This document shows, in pieces, positions 10,130 through 21,196 of a stretch of 64,000 bases of DNA. This DNA is from Larix kaempferi (taxonomy: Eukaryota > Streptophyta > Pinopsida > Pinales > Pinaceae): NCBI GenBank assembly GCA_027924585.1, contig BSBM01000125.1:6081001-6145000 (forward strand), given 5' to 3'. The notes beneath the pieces were generated by a model. The model had not been told where the DNA came from, made no database searches, and saw nothing but the letters and a program-made list of their open reading frames with translations. A program made the translations under genes and the position numbers. Within the stretch, counting starts at the first letter, position 1. Each line of letters begins with the position of its first letter.

Positions 10130-11320
10130 ACTTGCGGGGCCAGTTCGCGAATTGCATCCGCCGTTGCGGAAAGGTTCAGGGAAAGCTTCCGACGTTTCGG
10201 GGCTTAATGCGGAAAGGAAACTCGAAGCCTTCCGCGAGAGACCGCCGCGTAGCGGACGGGTAACGCCAAAGCTTCCGCTCTTTCGGAACGATATAGCGAA
10301 TGCTCCCGGTATTTTCGGAAGACTTTTGCGAAAGCTTCCGCGATCCAGAATTTTGAAGTCTTGTTGATCTTCGGGAAGGTTTGGCGAAGGCTCCCGCTAG
10401 TTTCGGAAAGCATTTGGGAATGGCTTCCGCCGTTTCGGAAGCAAAACTTATATTTTTTTTGCACATTCGCCCGGGGTCGTTTCGGAATCCTTTTGCCGAG
10501 CGGGTTAAGCGATTGGCTTCCGCTGTTTCGGAAGGGTAGCCTGAAGGCTTCCGCGTTTCGGGAGCAAAGGCTGAAGGCCTCCGCGACAGTTTCTTGAGAA
10601 AAAATCCAAGTCCTTTTCATGGTTTCGGAAGGCAATCGTGAATTCCTCCGCGGGACTTATGGGGATGGCTTCCGCCGTTTTCGGAAGGGTTTCATCAAAC
10701 GTTTCCGCTTAGTTTCTTTGGGAAGATATCGCGGAGGCTTCCGCTGTTTCGGAAGGATTCCCTGAATTCCCCCGCCGTTGCGGAAGGATTTTACGAAAGC
10801 TCCCGCCGTTGCGGAAGGGTTCAACGAAAACTCCCGACGTTGCGGAAGGGTTCAACGAAAACTCCCGACGTTGCGGAAGGTTGAAACTAAAAAATCTTTA
10901 AGTCCTTTGTTCCCCGCATTTTCTACTCGGAAGGAAATCTGAGTCCTTTTCGGGAGACTAAAGCGAAATGAGTCCCGCCGTTTCGGGAGCTAAGTCGTTT
11001 CGGAGCTTGAACCGTTCCGCAGAAGCAACGATTGAAAGTTTTCCAAGTCTTTTACTTCGGAAGCAAATGATGAATTCCCTTGTGTTATTTCGGCGAGTTT
11101 ATCCGAATGGCTTCCGCCGTTTCGGGTGGCTTTGTTGAGTCGTTCCGCCGTTTCGAGAGAACAACTCGAATTTCTCCGTGGTTGCGGAAGGTTTGGGCGA
11201 AAGCTCCCGCCGTTTCGGGTGGTCTTACCCAGTGGCTTCCGCTGCTTTCGGCAAAGAAAATCTAAGCCCTCCTTTCGGAAAGGTTGGACGTCTGACTTCC
11301 GCCGCTTCGGGACAATGTCC
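10130..11320. repeat. CG-rich array of near-palindromes (CTTCCGCCGTTTCGGAAG type)
   Basis: About 25 degenerate copies of an 18-20 base near-palindrome such as CTTCCGCCGTTTCGGAAG, or the variant CTCCCGCCGTTGCGGAAG, are scattered at roughly 30-50 base spacing. At 10741-10880 the copies are strictly tandem: core starts at 10741, 10772, 10803, 10834 and 10865, an exact 31-base period. CpG is abundant, unlike nearby transposon DNA. The array sits in U3 of LTR G, near its 5' end. Similar but shorter arrays lie in U3 of element B (27446-27825) and of element A (16440-16760). Confidence 0.8.
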
Positions 11321-11539
11321 GGATTACCCCAAAACGTTTGGGCAAAAACTAAGTTATCTTTTGGCTCAATGGGGAGAACATGGAAGGATTGACGGCAAGC
11401 TGTTCAGCAGGGAAGCAAAATTTTATGTTGAAAACAGAGCTGACGGCTGGGATGGCTTCTCAAGCAAACTTTCTACAAAAAATACAGGAGGGGCCCCAAC
11501 ATGTACAAAATTTTGGGGAGGGGTGTTGCTGCAACAACA
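11321..11539 (-). other. 5' end of LTR G
   Basis: Non-coding start of the giant LTR, minus strand. It opens with a small palindrome (TGTTGTTGCAGCAACA), echoed at the start of B's LTR (TGTTGTAGCTACAACA at 27211). Confidence 0.55.
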
Positions 11540-12118
11540 AGATTCCAAGGACATATTTGGCATGGTTAAGGATTGATTTAGAGGACATGTTGTAAGGGGT
11601 ATTTTATCTTTAATATTATCTTCGGGGTGGTAGGGTGGTGCTAGGGAAAGGATTGGTGTCCTTGGTAGATTGGTGTTTGTAGAGAAAATTGAAGCTTGCA
11701 TGTCTTTAGTATGGCAAGGTGGTGCTAGTGTGAGTTGAAGCTCACTGAGGATTAGTGTCCTTTATACAGGTTGGTTCCTGTGTTCTAGGGAGTTGATGCT
11801 TCCTTCCAGTTTGAGCTGGTAAATCTAGGGGTTTGTAGCCTCCTTCTAGTCGGTGCTAGAGAATCCAGGGAGTTGGTGCTTCCTTCCAGTTGGAGCTAGT
11901 AAATCTAGGGAGTTGTGGTTTCCTTTGAGTGGGAGCTCATAAATTGAATGTAATCTTGTTATTATATAAGAAAAATATTTTGTGGTTTTATCCCATTTGG
12001 GTTTCCATGTAAAATCTCTTGTGCACTTTGTATGATTTTATGTGTTGATGAATGGCATTGTTGATAGTTAATGTTACATGATGTCCTTAAGATTAAAATG
12101 GTAAAAAGTGTTCAATAC
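11540..12118 (+). mobile_element. 3' LTR of element H, right part
   Basis: Continuation of the LTR cut at 4436. It includes four tandem 40-base units (11783-11943) and then AT-rich text with GTGGTTTTATCCC and TGGGTTTCCATGTAAA, phrases typical of the R-U5 part of plant LTRs. GATTCACCCCCTCTCAG follows at about 12120, a phrase common just after such LTRs. The exact LTR end is not fixed. Confidence 0.45.
11783..11943 (+). repeat. Four tandem copies of a 40-bp unit
   Basis: The copies begin with TCTAGGGAGTTG or close variants at about 11783, 11824, 11864 and 11904. Each contains CTTCCTTCCAG-like text and ends with GAGCT..TAAA. They are about 70-80 percent alike by eye and lie inside the LTR of element H. 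Confidence 0.7.
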
Positions 12119-12533
12119 TGATTCACCCCCTCTCAGTATTGGTGAATATTCCAATATCAATAATCCATAACTTATTATTAAATCATAGTATCCACTTATA
12201 TTCATGTAAAAATGTACAAACCATCCAAGAGGGTGATTGCTAATGGCTAGACCTCCTCCTTGGAACAAAATGTTATAAGATTCACTATCTTGATATTGTC
12301 CATGCCCTACAATGTACTTGTCCATGCTTTATACATTTGTAATATATTAAAAAAAATGTTGGAAGCCTTAATGTCTCAAAACAAAACTGTGATTGTCATA
12401 ACAAAAATGAATATGAGTTCTACAAGCATAAATCATTCTAAACACATTATACAATTTGACGGGAAATTTATACTCAAAACGAGAACTCTAGCCATACAAA
12501 TTCATATTTTTGCTTAAAAACACCAAAAGCAAC
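12119..12533. other. AT-rich stretch without gene
   Basis: Sequence between the LTR of element H and the foldback element. Short frames on both strands look like chance. I see nothing else in it. Confidence 0.5.
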
Positions 12534-14008
12534 CCCTAAATTGAAAAGTGGTACTATTGAAAACACCCTTTTTATCATGTGGCTAAGATTACAATTTTTT
12601 TAAATCCACGTCGGTGCCATTGCAATGCCACTGCAATCAAGACCGTAGATTGACCCACAAATCAAAAAGTGGTGCTATCGGTAGCACCCTTTAGCACCCT
12701 TTTAAACCTAAGACTAAAATTACAATTTTTTTGAAACCCCGACCATAACAACCACTATCGTTGTAATCAAAACCCTAAGTGGGTCCTTCTTGGAACCATG
12801 TCCTTTAAATCTTGTTATCATGAGTCTTCCGTTTTTCTTTCCGAGGATAAAATTAAGACTTATTTAAAATAGTGATCGTAACAATGAACGTCGTTTCACC
12901 AAAAATACCAAAATCAACCATCGATCGAAAAGGCATGTTAGCAACAACACCCCTTTCTTTTTTGGGTTACAATTACAAACATTTCAAATAATGTCCTAAT
13001 TTTTTTGTTAAATTTTAGAAAAAAACACAACAAAAATATAAAAAAAATCAAAATTTCTTGAAAATAATTGAAAACAAAAGAACAAAACTATTAATATATA
13101 TATATATATATAAATAAAAATTTAACAACATAAACATAAAAATTGAAAACCAAAACAAACCAAAAACCAATATATATATATATATTTGAAAATGACAAAG
13201 TTAATGTTTTAAAATGGTATTCACGTTGTAAATTTGAAAATGGTTCACGTTGTAAAGGGCAATCATGCCCCCCTCTTTCCCCTTTTACAACGAATACGCT
13301 AGCATGGGTTACTCGGGTATTCACGTTGTAAAGGGGAATGAATTCCCACCTTTATAACATTGATTTTGATTTGAATCTACTTTTCTTAAATTTATTGCCT
13401 TTTTCTTTTTAGAGTTGATTTGATTTTGTTTTTGGTTTTTTATTTATCTATTTAGTTAGTTTTTAATTTTTTTTTTTTAAATTTTTTTTAAATTTTTTTT
13501 TTTTTTTAAATCCGAAGTTTTATTTTTATGTAATTTTAATCATTTTTTTTTGCAAATGTGTTTTTGTTGTGATTTTAAAAAATTAACAAATTTTTAGGGT
13601 GTTGTTCGAAATGCTTGTAATTGTAACCTAAAGAAGAAAGGGGTGTCACTGGTAGCACCTCTTTTCAATTCAAAGATTGATTTTGGCATTTTCGGTACAC
13701 CGACATTGGTTGTTAAGGTCACCGTTTCAAACAAGTCTTACGTTTACCATTGGAAAGGGAAATAGGGGTGCCATGGTGGTATGACTTAAGGGACATGATT
13801 TCAAGCAGGCCCCATTTTAGGGTTTTGATTGTAGTGACAACAGTTGTTATGGCCAATGTACCAATAGCACCACTTTTTGATTTGGGGGTCACTCTACGGT
13901 CTTGATTGCAATGGTATTACAGTGGCGTTGACCAAGGTTTAAAAGAATACAAAATTAGCCTTGGGAGAAAAGGGTGCTATAGGTAGCACCACTTTTTAAC
14001 TCAGGGAT
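12534..14008. mobile_element. Foldback element with long imperfect inverted repeats
   Basis: The left arm (about 12534-12992) and right arm (about 13600-14008) are imperfect reverse complements over more than 400 bases. For example, GCAATCAAGACCGTAGA near 12636 matches the complement of TCTACGGTCTTGATTGC near 13892. Each arm holds internal sub-repeats of a smaller palindrome (GGTGCTATCGGTAGCACC near 12673). The centre (12993-13599) is very AT-rich. No transposase frame is present, so it is non-autonomous. A target duplication was not resolved because the outer ends are diverged. Confidence 0.7.
13093..13508. repeat. Low-complexity AT tracts in the foldback centre
   Basis: (TA)n runs lie at about 13093-13112 and 13171-13186, and T-rich runs at about 13468-13508. 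Between them are two inverted copies of a TTCACGTTGTAAA-like string (about 13220-13340). Confidence 0.8.
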
Positions 14009-14697
14009 AAAAATAGTGACTAAACTTTAAAAAAATGAGAACTATGGAGGGTTCTTGTCAAGTTGTATTATATGTTTCTAACATAGCCAAAATGAAAGAT
14101 ACCAAGAAAAAGTTGAGCCTTGAGGGTTTCCAATCAATCTTGCACTTTTTTATCATTAAGATTGATCAAATGGCGAGGGATCCCACCATTTGCTTCTCCA
14201 TGTGTTCGATCTCAACCACAACCATAGTCTCATCTTCCCCCATTGCTTCATTGTATCAAACATCCAAGGAGGGGGTTAGGGGGTCTATGTGGTCCTCTCA
14301 CTAATTCTTCTAGAAATCCATTTCAATGTTATCCAACTCCATATCATCCCAACTGACATTAATATACTCCTCCTAACTGAGGCCCTCATTAGCCAACCTA
14401 TTTTCTAGTTTGTTTTAGTGTGTTTGACAAAGGAGGAAAGAAGCCATGGGATCCAATCATTTAACTTAATTCAATCTTAACCAACTGATCTTCCTACAAT
14501 ATTTGTCAAGTCAGGGATCCATAGGTGTTTGGATGGAAGGGATTCACATTGGAAGCCTGGAATACAAAGGTTGAATATGTTTCTTAATGTTAAAGAAAAA
14601 TAAATGAGATATCATTTTGTTAATTAGACCTCCAAAGTCAAGAATAAAAGTGTTTAGGATCCATTTCAATACCATAGTTTCTCTAGTGGTAGGAGTG
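14009..14697. other. Stretch without recognisable gene
   Basis: Contains one 89-codon frame (14035-14304, plus) of no recognised family and otherwise stop-rich text. It may be older transposon or spacer DNA. Confidence 0.4.
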
Positions 14698-15148
14698 TGT
14701 TAGGGTCTTAACCCAACCTTCCTACTTCAGGGTACTTAGGAGTTAGTTAATTAATGTATGATGCCATCTTCTTTGAATAAGACCTATTAGGTAGTTAGTG
14801 GTTAGTTACTCAATGTAAAAAGGTCATTTATATTATATAACACCCATTAGGTGGTTGGTACTCATTAATGATTAGACCACTAATAGTTAAGGTTTTATTT
14901 ATGAGAAACTATTTATAGAGCTAGGAGGCTATGTCATGTTTGTAAATTGCTGTTATTGTATTGGATTTGTTTTCAAAGGAGGTTTCCCCCTCAAAGAGGC
15001 TCGTGATAATTTCTCTTTCCTTTTTGCATTGTCAATACAAGGGTTGTATTCTGTAGGTTCTATACCATTGTCTCTCTTATTTACTTTTATGCAATGTATA
15101 TTTCTTAAATAATTGCTCAATAATCATTATTTTTGTTGGTTAAGTACA
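14698..15148 (+). mobile_element. 5' LTR of element C
   Basis: About 450 bases starting TGTTAGGGTC and ending TAAGTACA, followed after a few bases by a decayed methionine-tRNA-type primer site at 15156. It contains TTTCCCCCTCAAAGAGG and a T/C-rich segment typical of R-U5. Its length and primer type fit a short-LTR Ty3/gypsy (chromovirus-like) element, which agrees with the coding remnants at 25470-27210. Confidence 0.55.
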
Positions 15149-15940
15149 TTACAAGTGGTATATGAGATCTTTCTTGTACCATTACATGATCAAATTTTAT
15201 AAATATTTTTGGGCTAGAGATGTGCTCCAATGTTTTTAAACATAAATATCCATCATTTAGAGGGTAAATCCACGATTGGGGAAACTTAAACACGGGGAAT
15301 ACAAGTAAAGTCACCTCGTTGGACAACCTTCTACACCTTTATTGATACCTCAATGAGTAGTATTGGATTAGAAAGAATTTACCTATGGATTTTATCTTCT
15401 ATGTATCTTTGAGCATATCAAAAATACCTTAAGCGCACTTGAAACTAGCCATACACAAGCCTCTTAGTCATATTATTAATATATTACACCAAGAACAACG
15501 CCGGGGAGATCACTCTCCTATATTAAGGAATCATATAGTTTGGAAAAGGGTAATATTTATCCTTTCTACTAGTGGTACCATGCAATATTCAAGTGAGTAC
15601 TATTTTTTGCAATACCTCTCCTATGTCAAAGCTATAATGCTTGACACTCCCTAGTGGGTGACCTATCTCAAAAGACTCCTTGCATGTTGTTGATTGCATT
15701 GATATAACTCCTTAGTAATCCTTCTAGTGGACCCAATGACACCATGATGTCCACTCAAAACATGACCATGGAGAAGAAACACACCCAATTGGACAACAAA
15801 TACACTCATATAGGCTCCAAGGCTTTTGAGATAAGATCAATTGGAAACACATAGGTTGCTAGGATAGAACCCTAGAAAGTAAGGTTGTTCTACTATTAGA
15901 TAAGAAACAATAGCTCAATTTACTTATAGCCCACTTCATG
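15149..15940 (+). pseudogene. Leader and start of gag of element C (interrupted)
   Basis: Decayed internal start of element C, with scattered stops. It is cut at 15940 by element A, whose candidate duplication is TCATG here and TCCTG at 25470-25474. Coding continuity resumes at 25470 with a recognisable gag segment. Confidence 0.4.
15156..15172 (+). promoter_or_regulatory. Decayed primer-binding site of element C
   Basis: The text TGGTATATGAGATCTTT resembles TGGTATCAGAGC, the usual site complementary to initiator methionine tRNA, with two or three changes. It lies a few bases after the LTR end. Confidence 0.5.
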
Positions 15941-16439
15941 TGTTAACACCCCTATCAATGTTCCCGCCAAAGAAGGAAAGGGAATCCCCCTACCGGAACC
16001 CCAAGCATGCCCATTGACCTCTTACGCCAAAGGAAGAATAAAAAATCCCCAAAAATGGCTAAGTGTCAAGCAAATCCAAGCCAAACGATCAAGCCGCAAT
16101 GAAAAAGATGAATAAATGGAGGTTTTATGCACTCAGGAGAGAAGGAACGGTCAAGATTCGGCTAAGGAGATCGATGACGGAGGAAGGATTTCGCCGGGGA
16201 AAGAGCTCGAAATTTAATGGCCAAAGCGGTCTCGAAATTTAATGGCCAAAGCAGTCGTAGAAGTTCAGATCCGACGACCCAAAACAGTTGCGGAAGACCC
16301 ATTTGCTCGACGGATCTTCCACTTTCAAAGAGAATATGAACGGTTGAGATTGAAGAGCAGGGCCAAATAAACGGCTGAGAGATGATCCACAACACACTAG
16401 ATGAGATATTTTTCGCTTTTCCGACTTTCCGACTTTCCA

Positions 16440-16760
16440 CACCCCCATTGCGGATTGAAAAAGTCGGAACGGTATTTTTTCAAGAGCGTAAAGTTGGGTT
16501 TTCTATTTCGGCAACCCGCATTCCGAAATGCAGATTGCGGAGGCGTAATGTTTCCAAGGGCACAGATTTGGGTTTTCGATTTCTACAACCCACATTGCGG
16601 AGTGCTGATTGCGGAACCATAATTTTTTGGGGGCACAGATTCAGGTTTCCGATATCCGCAACCTGCATTGCGGAATGCGGATTGTGGAAGTGATATTTTA
16701 GAGGCATAAAGTTGGATTTCCGATTCCCGATATCCGCATTGCAGGAGGATAATTATGGAT
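16440..16760. repeat. Near-palindromic GC-rich repeats in U3 of element A
   Basis: Three to four units resembling CAACCCGCATTGCGGA with flanking GATTGCGGAAG recur at roughly 80-90 base spacing (about 16517, 16590 and 16665, with a partial unit near 16735). The motif is shared with the array in element B's LTR and resembles in design the array in LTR G. Confidence 0.65.
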
Positions 16761-17103
16761 CTGAGATGTTTTACAGGGTAAATTACAGCCACGAAAATTA
16801 AATAATTTTACAGGGAAATGGCATGATTGGGAGACGATCCAAAATCCAAAGAGAAGCACAACCTGGTTATCTGTCCAAATCATCCTAAAACAGCCCAATC
16901 CGAAGGACAAACAGGTGGTTTCCAAGGCCCAAAGGCACACTGACATCACACAGAGTTTCCCACCAGTGTGTCTAACAGAATCAGAGGAAGCTGGTTCTAG
17001 AAGTTCGGTGTGAACGACCTCATCCTTTCCAGTTCAATTCTATTGTTAGTAAACGCCCATTTTTGGTTGAATTAGTTATAGGTTGTTTGATATTTTGTAA
17101 GCC

Positions 17104-17110
17104 TATAAAG
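17104..17110 (+). promoter_or_regulatory. TATA box of element A
   Basis: TATAAAG within CCTATAAAGGAAG. The same site is conserved in the right LTR at 24746-24752. Confidence 0.6.
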
Positions 17111-17830
17111 GAAGATTCTGAATTAAACCCAAGGGTTAAATGTTTATGGATTCTGAGAGACTAAAAGCTCTGCGTATGTATCAAACTTGGCCTTTCAATT
17201 CATGAGAAGACCCGATTCTGGAGCAGAGATTCTTGTGATGAGTGTTTTGATGTTTGTTACTTCGTGTGCATATGTTCTTCATTTGTATTTTCCTTTGATT
17301 GTTTGATTCTGCAGTATCTAGATCAAGACTACATGGTATGAAATTCATATTTTATGCTTCAGATGCATATGACTAGGTATTCCACCATTTCTTCTTGAAT
17401 TTGCAGGTTAGAATTCATTTACAAATGCTCTAGCTCTGTGATGGATTTTGTTCCTTTTTCTGCCTTCATCTGCTGATATATTTGACTTGAAAAAAACTCA
17501 TCTATCTTGCCTCTGCCCCTTAAATTATGGTCTAAATCAGTCATTTGTGACTATAAATCCATTGAAGTTTGACTCCATGCCCAATGGTGCTCTTGTCCTT
17601 AAACCCAACCATCTGAAAAATCCCTATAAGTCATTATCTGAAGGTCTAGCCACCATTTTTACCTATAACTTGCTTGGGAAAATAATATTCTAAGTGTTGA
17701 GTGAATTGTGAAAGAGAGACCCCTCTCTGTGGTTGGAAAGGCTAGTTTCCTTCCACCAAATCTTGGTTTGAAACAGTTACCTCGTGATCCCTTATGATGC
17801 AACCCAGGAGAATCTTGAGTGATAACATTC

Positions 17831-17848
17831 TGGTGACCATATTGGGGA
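17831..17848 (+). promoter_or_regulatory. Primer-binding site of element A
   Basis: TGGTGACCATATTGGGGA begins three bases after the LTR end. TGG is the expected complement of a tRNA CCA end. I cannot name the tRNA with certainty. Confidence 0.55.
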
Positions 17849-18179
17849 TTCAAAATACTTATTTCCTAGAACAAGAATTTCAAAGCATCAAATCAAATCT
17901 CTGAGGGAAAACAAAGGATCATAAATTTCAAGGTTGTAACATTTTCCCTGGAAACTTCAAATTTTAGATTGGCAAGTTTCTAGGAAGAATTCTGGCTTCC
18001 AGAAGGATACCTACTAGAATCCAAACAGATCCTGAACTATCAAAGTTTGTATTAGATCCAGAGAAGATCACCGGGAAAGAAAAGAAAGAACAAACATGTA
18101 TTTCCCCATTAACTAGGTATTTTTCTCTACCTAAAGAAGAGGCACAAGCAATAGAGATTGTCTCTTGGGATTTAAAAAC

Positions 18180-19702
18180 TTAATAGTCCTCATTTGGGTC
18201 TAAATCTGAATCAGATCTAAAGAAAACCCTATTTGACCAAAGAAAATTCTTGACACATTTTCTGAATGCTTTGTGGGAAAATGCACAAGCTAAAGAAGAA
18301 AACAATGATTTATTTATTTTCACTAAAGCTGCTAGCCAAAATACCCAAGTCATGATTACTCCTCCTGCTGTTCCAAGCCATAATTTTGTAATCCCTACTG
18401 TTACTCCTGCTCCTAGGAAAAATCTAAGAGAAATGGCTTCCATATTTTCCCCTTTAGATCTCCTTTCTAATCTCCATGACTTACCTGTGGGGCTATTCCC
18501 AATGCCTCATGAGATTTGATCGGGAAGGAAATGGTTCTGCACAACATCATGTAGACCGCTTTACTGATTTTATAGACCTAGAAGAGGTGGATGAAGATGA
18601 TGTCAAGATGAGGTTATTTTCCCAAAGTCTTGTAGGAGAAGTGAAGAAGTGGTTCAAAGCCCTTCCAAATGGAGGAATTGCGACCTATGAGATATTTGAA
18701 CAAGCTTTCCTGGACAGTTGGTAGGATAAACAAAATCCTCTCCAAATTCTCACTCAGTATGAAAATACAAAGAAAACTAATGTTGAGGATGTCCAAGAGT
18801 TTTCAGCTAGATTCATGAGAATGTATAATTCTATCCCTGTGGACATCAAGCCTCCTGTGGGAGAAACCAAGCTTCATTATGCTAATTGTTTTGGCAGTGA
18901 ATTTTCTCTCACGTTGAGAGAAAGGAGATCTACCACTCTACTTGATATGTTAAAATATGTTGTAGAAGTAGAAGCTAATTTGACGGCCTCGGGTAAAATG
19001 AAGCAAATAGATTAAGCTAAGAAAAAGAGTTCTAATGAGGCAACCCAACCTTCCACATCCCAATCCATTGATACTAGATTGGAACATATGATGAGGACTA
19101 TGGAAAGGATGGTGGATAGGATATCCCTTGACAATAGGCCTCCTTCTAGAGAAAACCTCTAGCCTCAAGCTCGAAATAACAATTATAGGAGACCTCCTAC
19201 CCCACAGGTAAGACCAAGAGAGCCAAGGGATTCTAGAAATGCTGAGAATCAACCAATCAAACCACCTTTTGCTGAGAACCTAATAGCAACAGAAGAAGAA
19301 GATGGACACCCTGATGACCAAATCCACCTCTTTGATCAGATCCAACCCCAGTTCTATTTAACTAAAGAGGAACATCACCAATCATCCCTGCAGTTAGATA
19401 GTAACCTAGAAGAATCAGAATCTGATCAATACCAAAGAGGCTTCCAAAATGCAATCTATGAATTTCAGAGGCAGCATAATTTGGGAGGTGGGAAGGTAAC
19501 AGTGGACCAAGGAAAGGCTACTGCTGAGCCTTCTTCTTCTCAGCCAAAAAGAAAAGAAACCTCTAGGAAGGGTGACCCAAAAAATGTAACCTATGATAAG
19601 GCAACTGAGAAAGGGGTAGAAGCTCTTGAAAAGGGCCCAGAAGGGAGATATGAAGGTAGTATAAAGACAATAGAAAAAAAACCCATTATTCTTTCAGTTT
19701 AG
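18180..19702 (+). pseudogene. gag of element A (broken)
   Basis: Structural capsid/nucleocapsid polyprotein of a Ty3/gypsy element. The capsid core is clear: DRFTDFIDLEEV, GEVKKWFKALPNGG and TYEIFEQAFLDSW, the pattern of the plant retrotransposon gag domain. A proline/arginine-rich and then acidic spacer follows. Two frames are used (one to about 18519, another from 18476), so there is a frameshift. Internal stops lie at 18722 (TAG), about 19013 (TAA) and 19160 (TAG), all where glutamine would fit. Another frameshift near 19690 separates it from the protease frame. No zinc knuckle is visible. Confidence 0.8.
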
Positions 19703-19746
19703 AGAATGAAATATCTAAGATTAAAATCTCCATTCCTTTAAATGAG

Positions 19747-20250
19747 TTGGTCAAAAACTCAGAGTACAAACATCCGATTTTGAAATTAGTGAATGGAGAA
19801 GAAGGAAAGCAACCTGATACTCTCAATTTGCATGACCATGTTGAAAGTGATCCAGAGGATGATGTCCCTCCCTTCTATATCAGTCTAAACATACATGATC
19901 ATATATTGCACAATGCTATGTTAGATTTTGGAGCTTCACATAACCTCATGCCAAGATCAATGGTGGAAAGTCTGGGGTTAGAAATCACAAGGCCTTATAA
20001 AGATCTATTCTCCTTTGATTCTAGAAGAGTCCAATGTTTAGGGATGATTAAGGACATGGTGGTCTCACTAACTCAAATATCTCAGAAGAATGTAATCTTG
20101 GATGTGGTAGTGGTTGATATTCCACTTAAATTTGGGATGTTATTATCTAGGTCTTGGGCATCAAAATTAAAAGTAAATATACAAATGGACATGTATTATG
20201 TTACCATCCTTGTTTTTGGAGAAAACAAAAGACTATCACAGGGAGCATAG
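19747..20250 (+). pseudogene. Aspartic protease domain of element A
   Basis: Retropepsin-like domain that would cleave Gag-Pol. The active-site segment reads LDFGASHNLMP, where family members have Asp-Ser/Thr-Gly. The Ser-to-Phe change (a C-to-T at the codon) would inactivate it. The later hydrophobic segment VVVVDIPLKFGMLLSRSW fits the C-terminal half of the fold. It follows gag and precedes the archaeal-like RNase H. Confidence 0.8.
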
Positions 20251-21169
20251 ACTTTCCTATGTAGTAAGAAGTAAGAGTAAGCCCGATAATCACCCCATTT
20301 TTGTTGTAGACACTGATATAGGTACCTCAATTTTCTGTTATGATCTTGGTTCAGAAGAAAAATGTATGAAAATTACTGATCTTCCTGAAACAAATGATAA
20401 GTCTATAAATGAGCAAGAGATACAATGCATTGACAGCTCAGCAAAACTAGAAGTCAATGGTCAGCAAATGGAGAAAGGAAGTGATGAAAAATCAGAATTA
20501 GAAATGGAAACTACAACCACAGTTCAAAGAGAAGAGCACTGTATTATGAGGTTTGATGGAACTATGAATAAAGAAGGAGTTGGGGCTGGAGTATGGATCA
20601 TACCTCCAGATGAAGGAAGTGAATGCACTAGATTACATAAATTCAAACTAATGTTTGATTGTTCAAATTATGTGTCAGAATATGAAGCCCTACTGTTGGG
20701 TCTAAATGCACTCAAAGATCTAAGAGCTAAAAAGATCAAAGTTTATGGAGATGCAGAGCTAATAATCCAACATGTGAATGGAAATTATGAGACTAAACAT
20801 CCCAAAATGAGGGATTGCAAAAATGTTGTTTGGGATATGTTTGAGAATTTATTCATAGAGCATGATATTTCTTTCAATCCTAGAGAGAAAAATACAATAG
20901 CAGACATTTTGGCTAGCTCTTCTAGCACATTTCAACTCCCTGCCTATCCTACCAAAGCTTACATGATCAATATAAAGCATAGACCCTATGTTCCAGACAA
21001 TACCAAACATTGGAAAATATTTGAAGATGATCAACAGATCAAGAAATTCTTAGATATGACTGAAGAATTTTCCAACACCTAGATTGATCAAGAGAACTGT
21101 TCATGTGATGAATGCGAACCTGACCCACTAGATCTCCTAACCATTGTGGGAGACAAAGAGATCTTGTAG
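20198..21169 (+). pseudogene. Archaeal-like RNase H (aRNH) domain of element A, between protease and RT
   Basis: An extra type-I RNase H of the sort found in Tat elements. Catalytic acids are visible in order: Asp in RFDGTMNKEG (near 20550), Glu in SEYEALLLGL (near 20680), Asp in VYGDAELIIQH (near 20750) and Asp in NTIADILASS (near 20900). The usual His before the last motif is Asn here (FNPREKN). The spacer that follows contains TAG stops at 21080 and 21167. The domain lies upstream of RT, unlike element E, where it follows integrase. Its role in the life cycle is unknown; it is proposed to resemble the dual RNase H of retroviruses. Confidence 0.85.
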
Positions 21170-21196
21170 CTGAATAGAAATTATATACCCGAAGGA

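Larger units (their letters stand above)
4437..11539 (-). mobile_element. Solo LTR G: giant 7.1-kb LTR containing an open reading frame
   Basis: On the minus strand the unit begins TGTTGTTGC at 11539 and ends CATCAACA at 4437, so the ends are TGTTG...CAACA. The five bases AGATT occur directly outside both ends (4432-4436 and 11540-11544): a perfect target duplication. No primer-binding site, gag or pol lies next to either end, so this is a solo LTR left by LTR-LTR recombination. In transcriptional order it holds a CG-rich palindrome array, a promoter-like region, a long reading frame (9009-5657), a TATA box (5417-5410) and about 950 bases of R-U5. The 5' LTR of element B (27211-32704) has matching ends and a related frame. 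Typical plant LTRs are a few hundred bases to about 5 kb and do not code for protein. Confidence 0.88.
15941..17827 (+). repeat. Left (5') LTR of element A
   Basis: 1,887 bases, starting TGTTAACACC and ending GATAACA. U3 contains a CG-rich near-palindrome array (16440-16760) and a TATA box TATAAAG at 17104-17110. R-U5 is about 700 bases. Its partner (24223-25469) matches along the length except for a missing block of about 650 bases. Confidence 0.88.

Noticed and set aside
10741-10880. CRISPR-like array (31-base period)
   Set aside because: Units are contiguous with no unique spacers, in a plant retrotransposon LTR.
10057-11600. Several frames of 60-143 codons on both strands in the palindrome array
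   Set aside because: They are products of the GC-rich repeats lacking stops in some frames. The translations repeat the same Phe-Arg-Lys-Pro/Ser-Arg-Phe motifs and resemble no protein.
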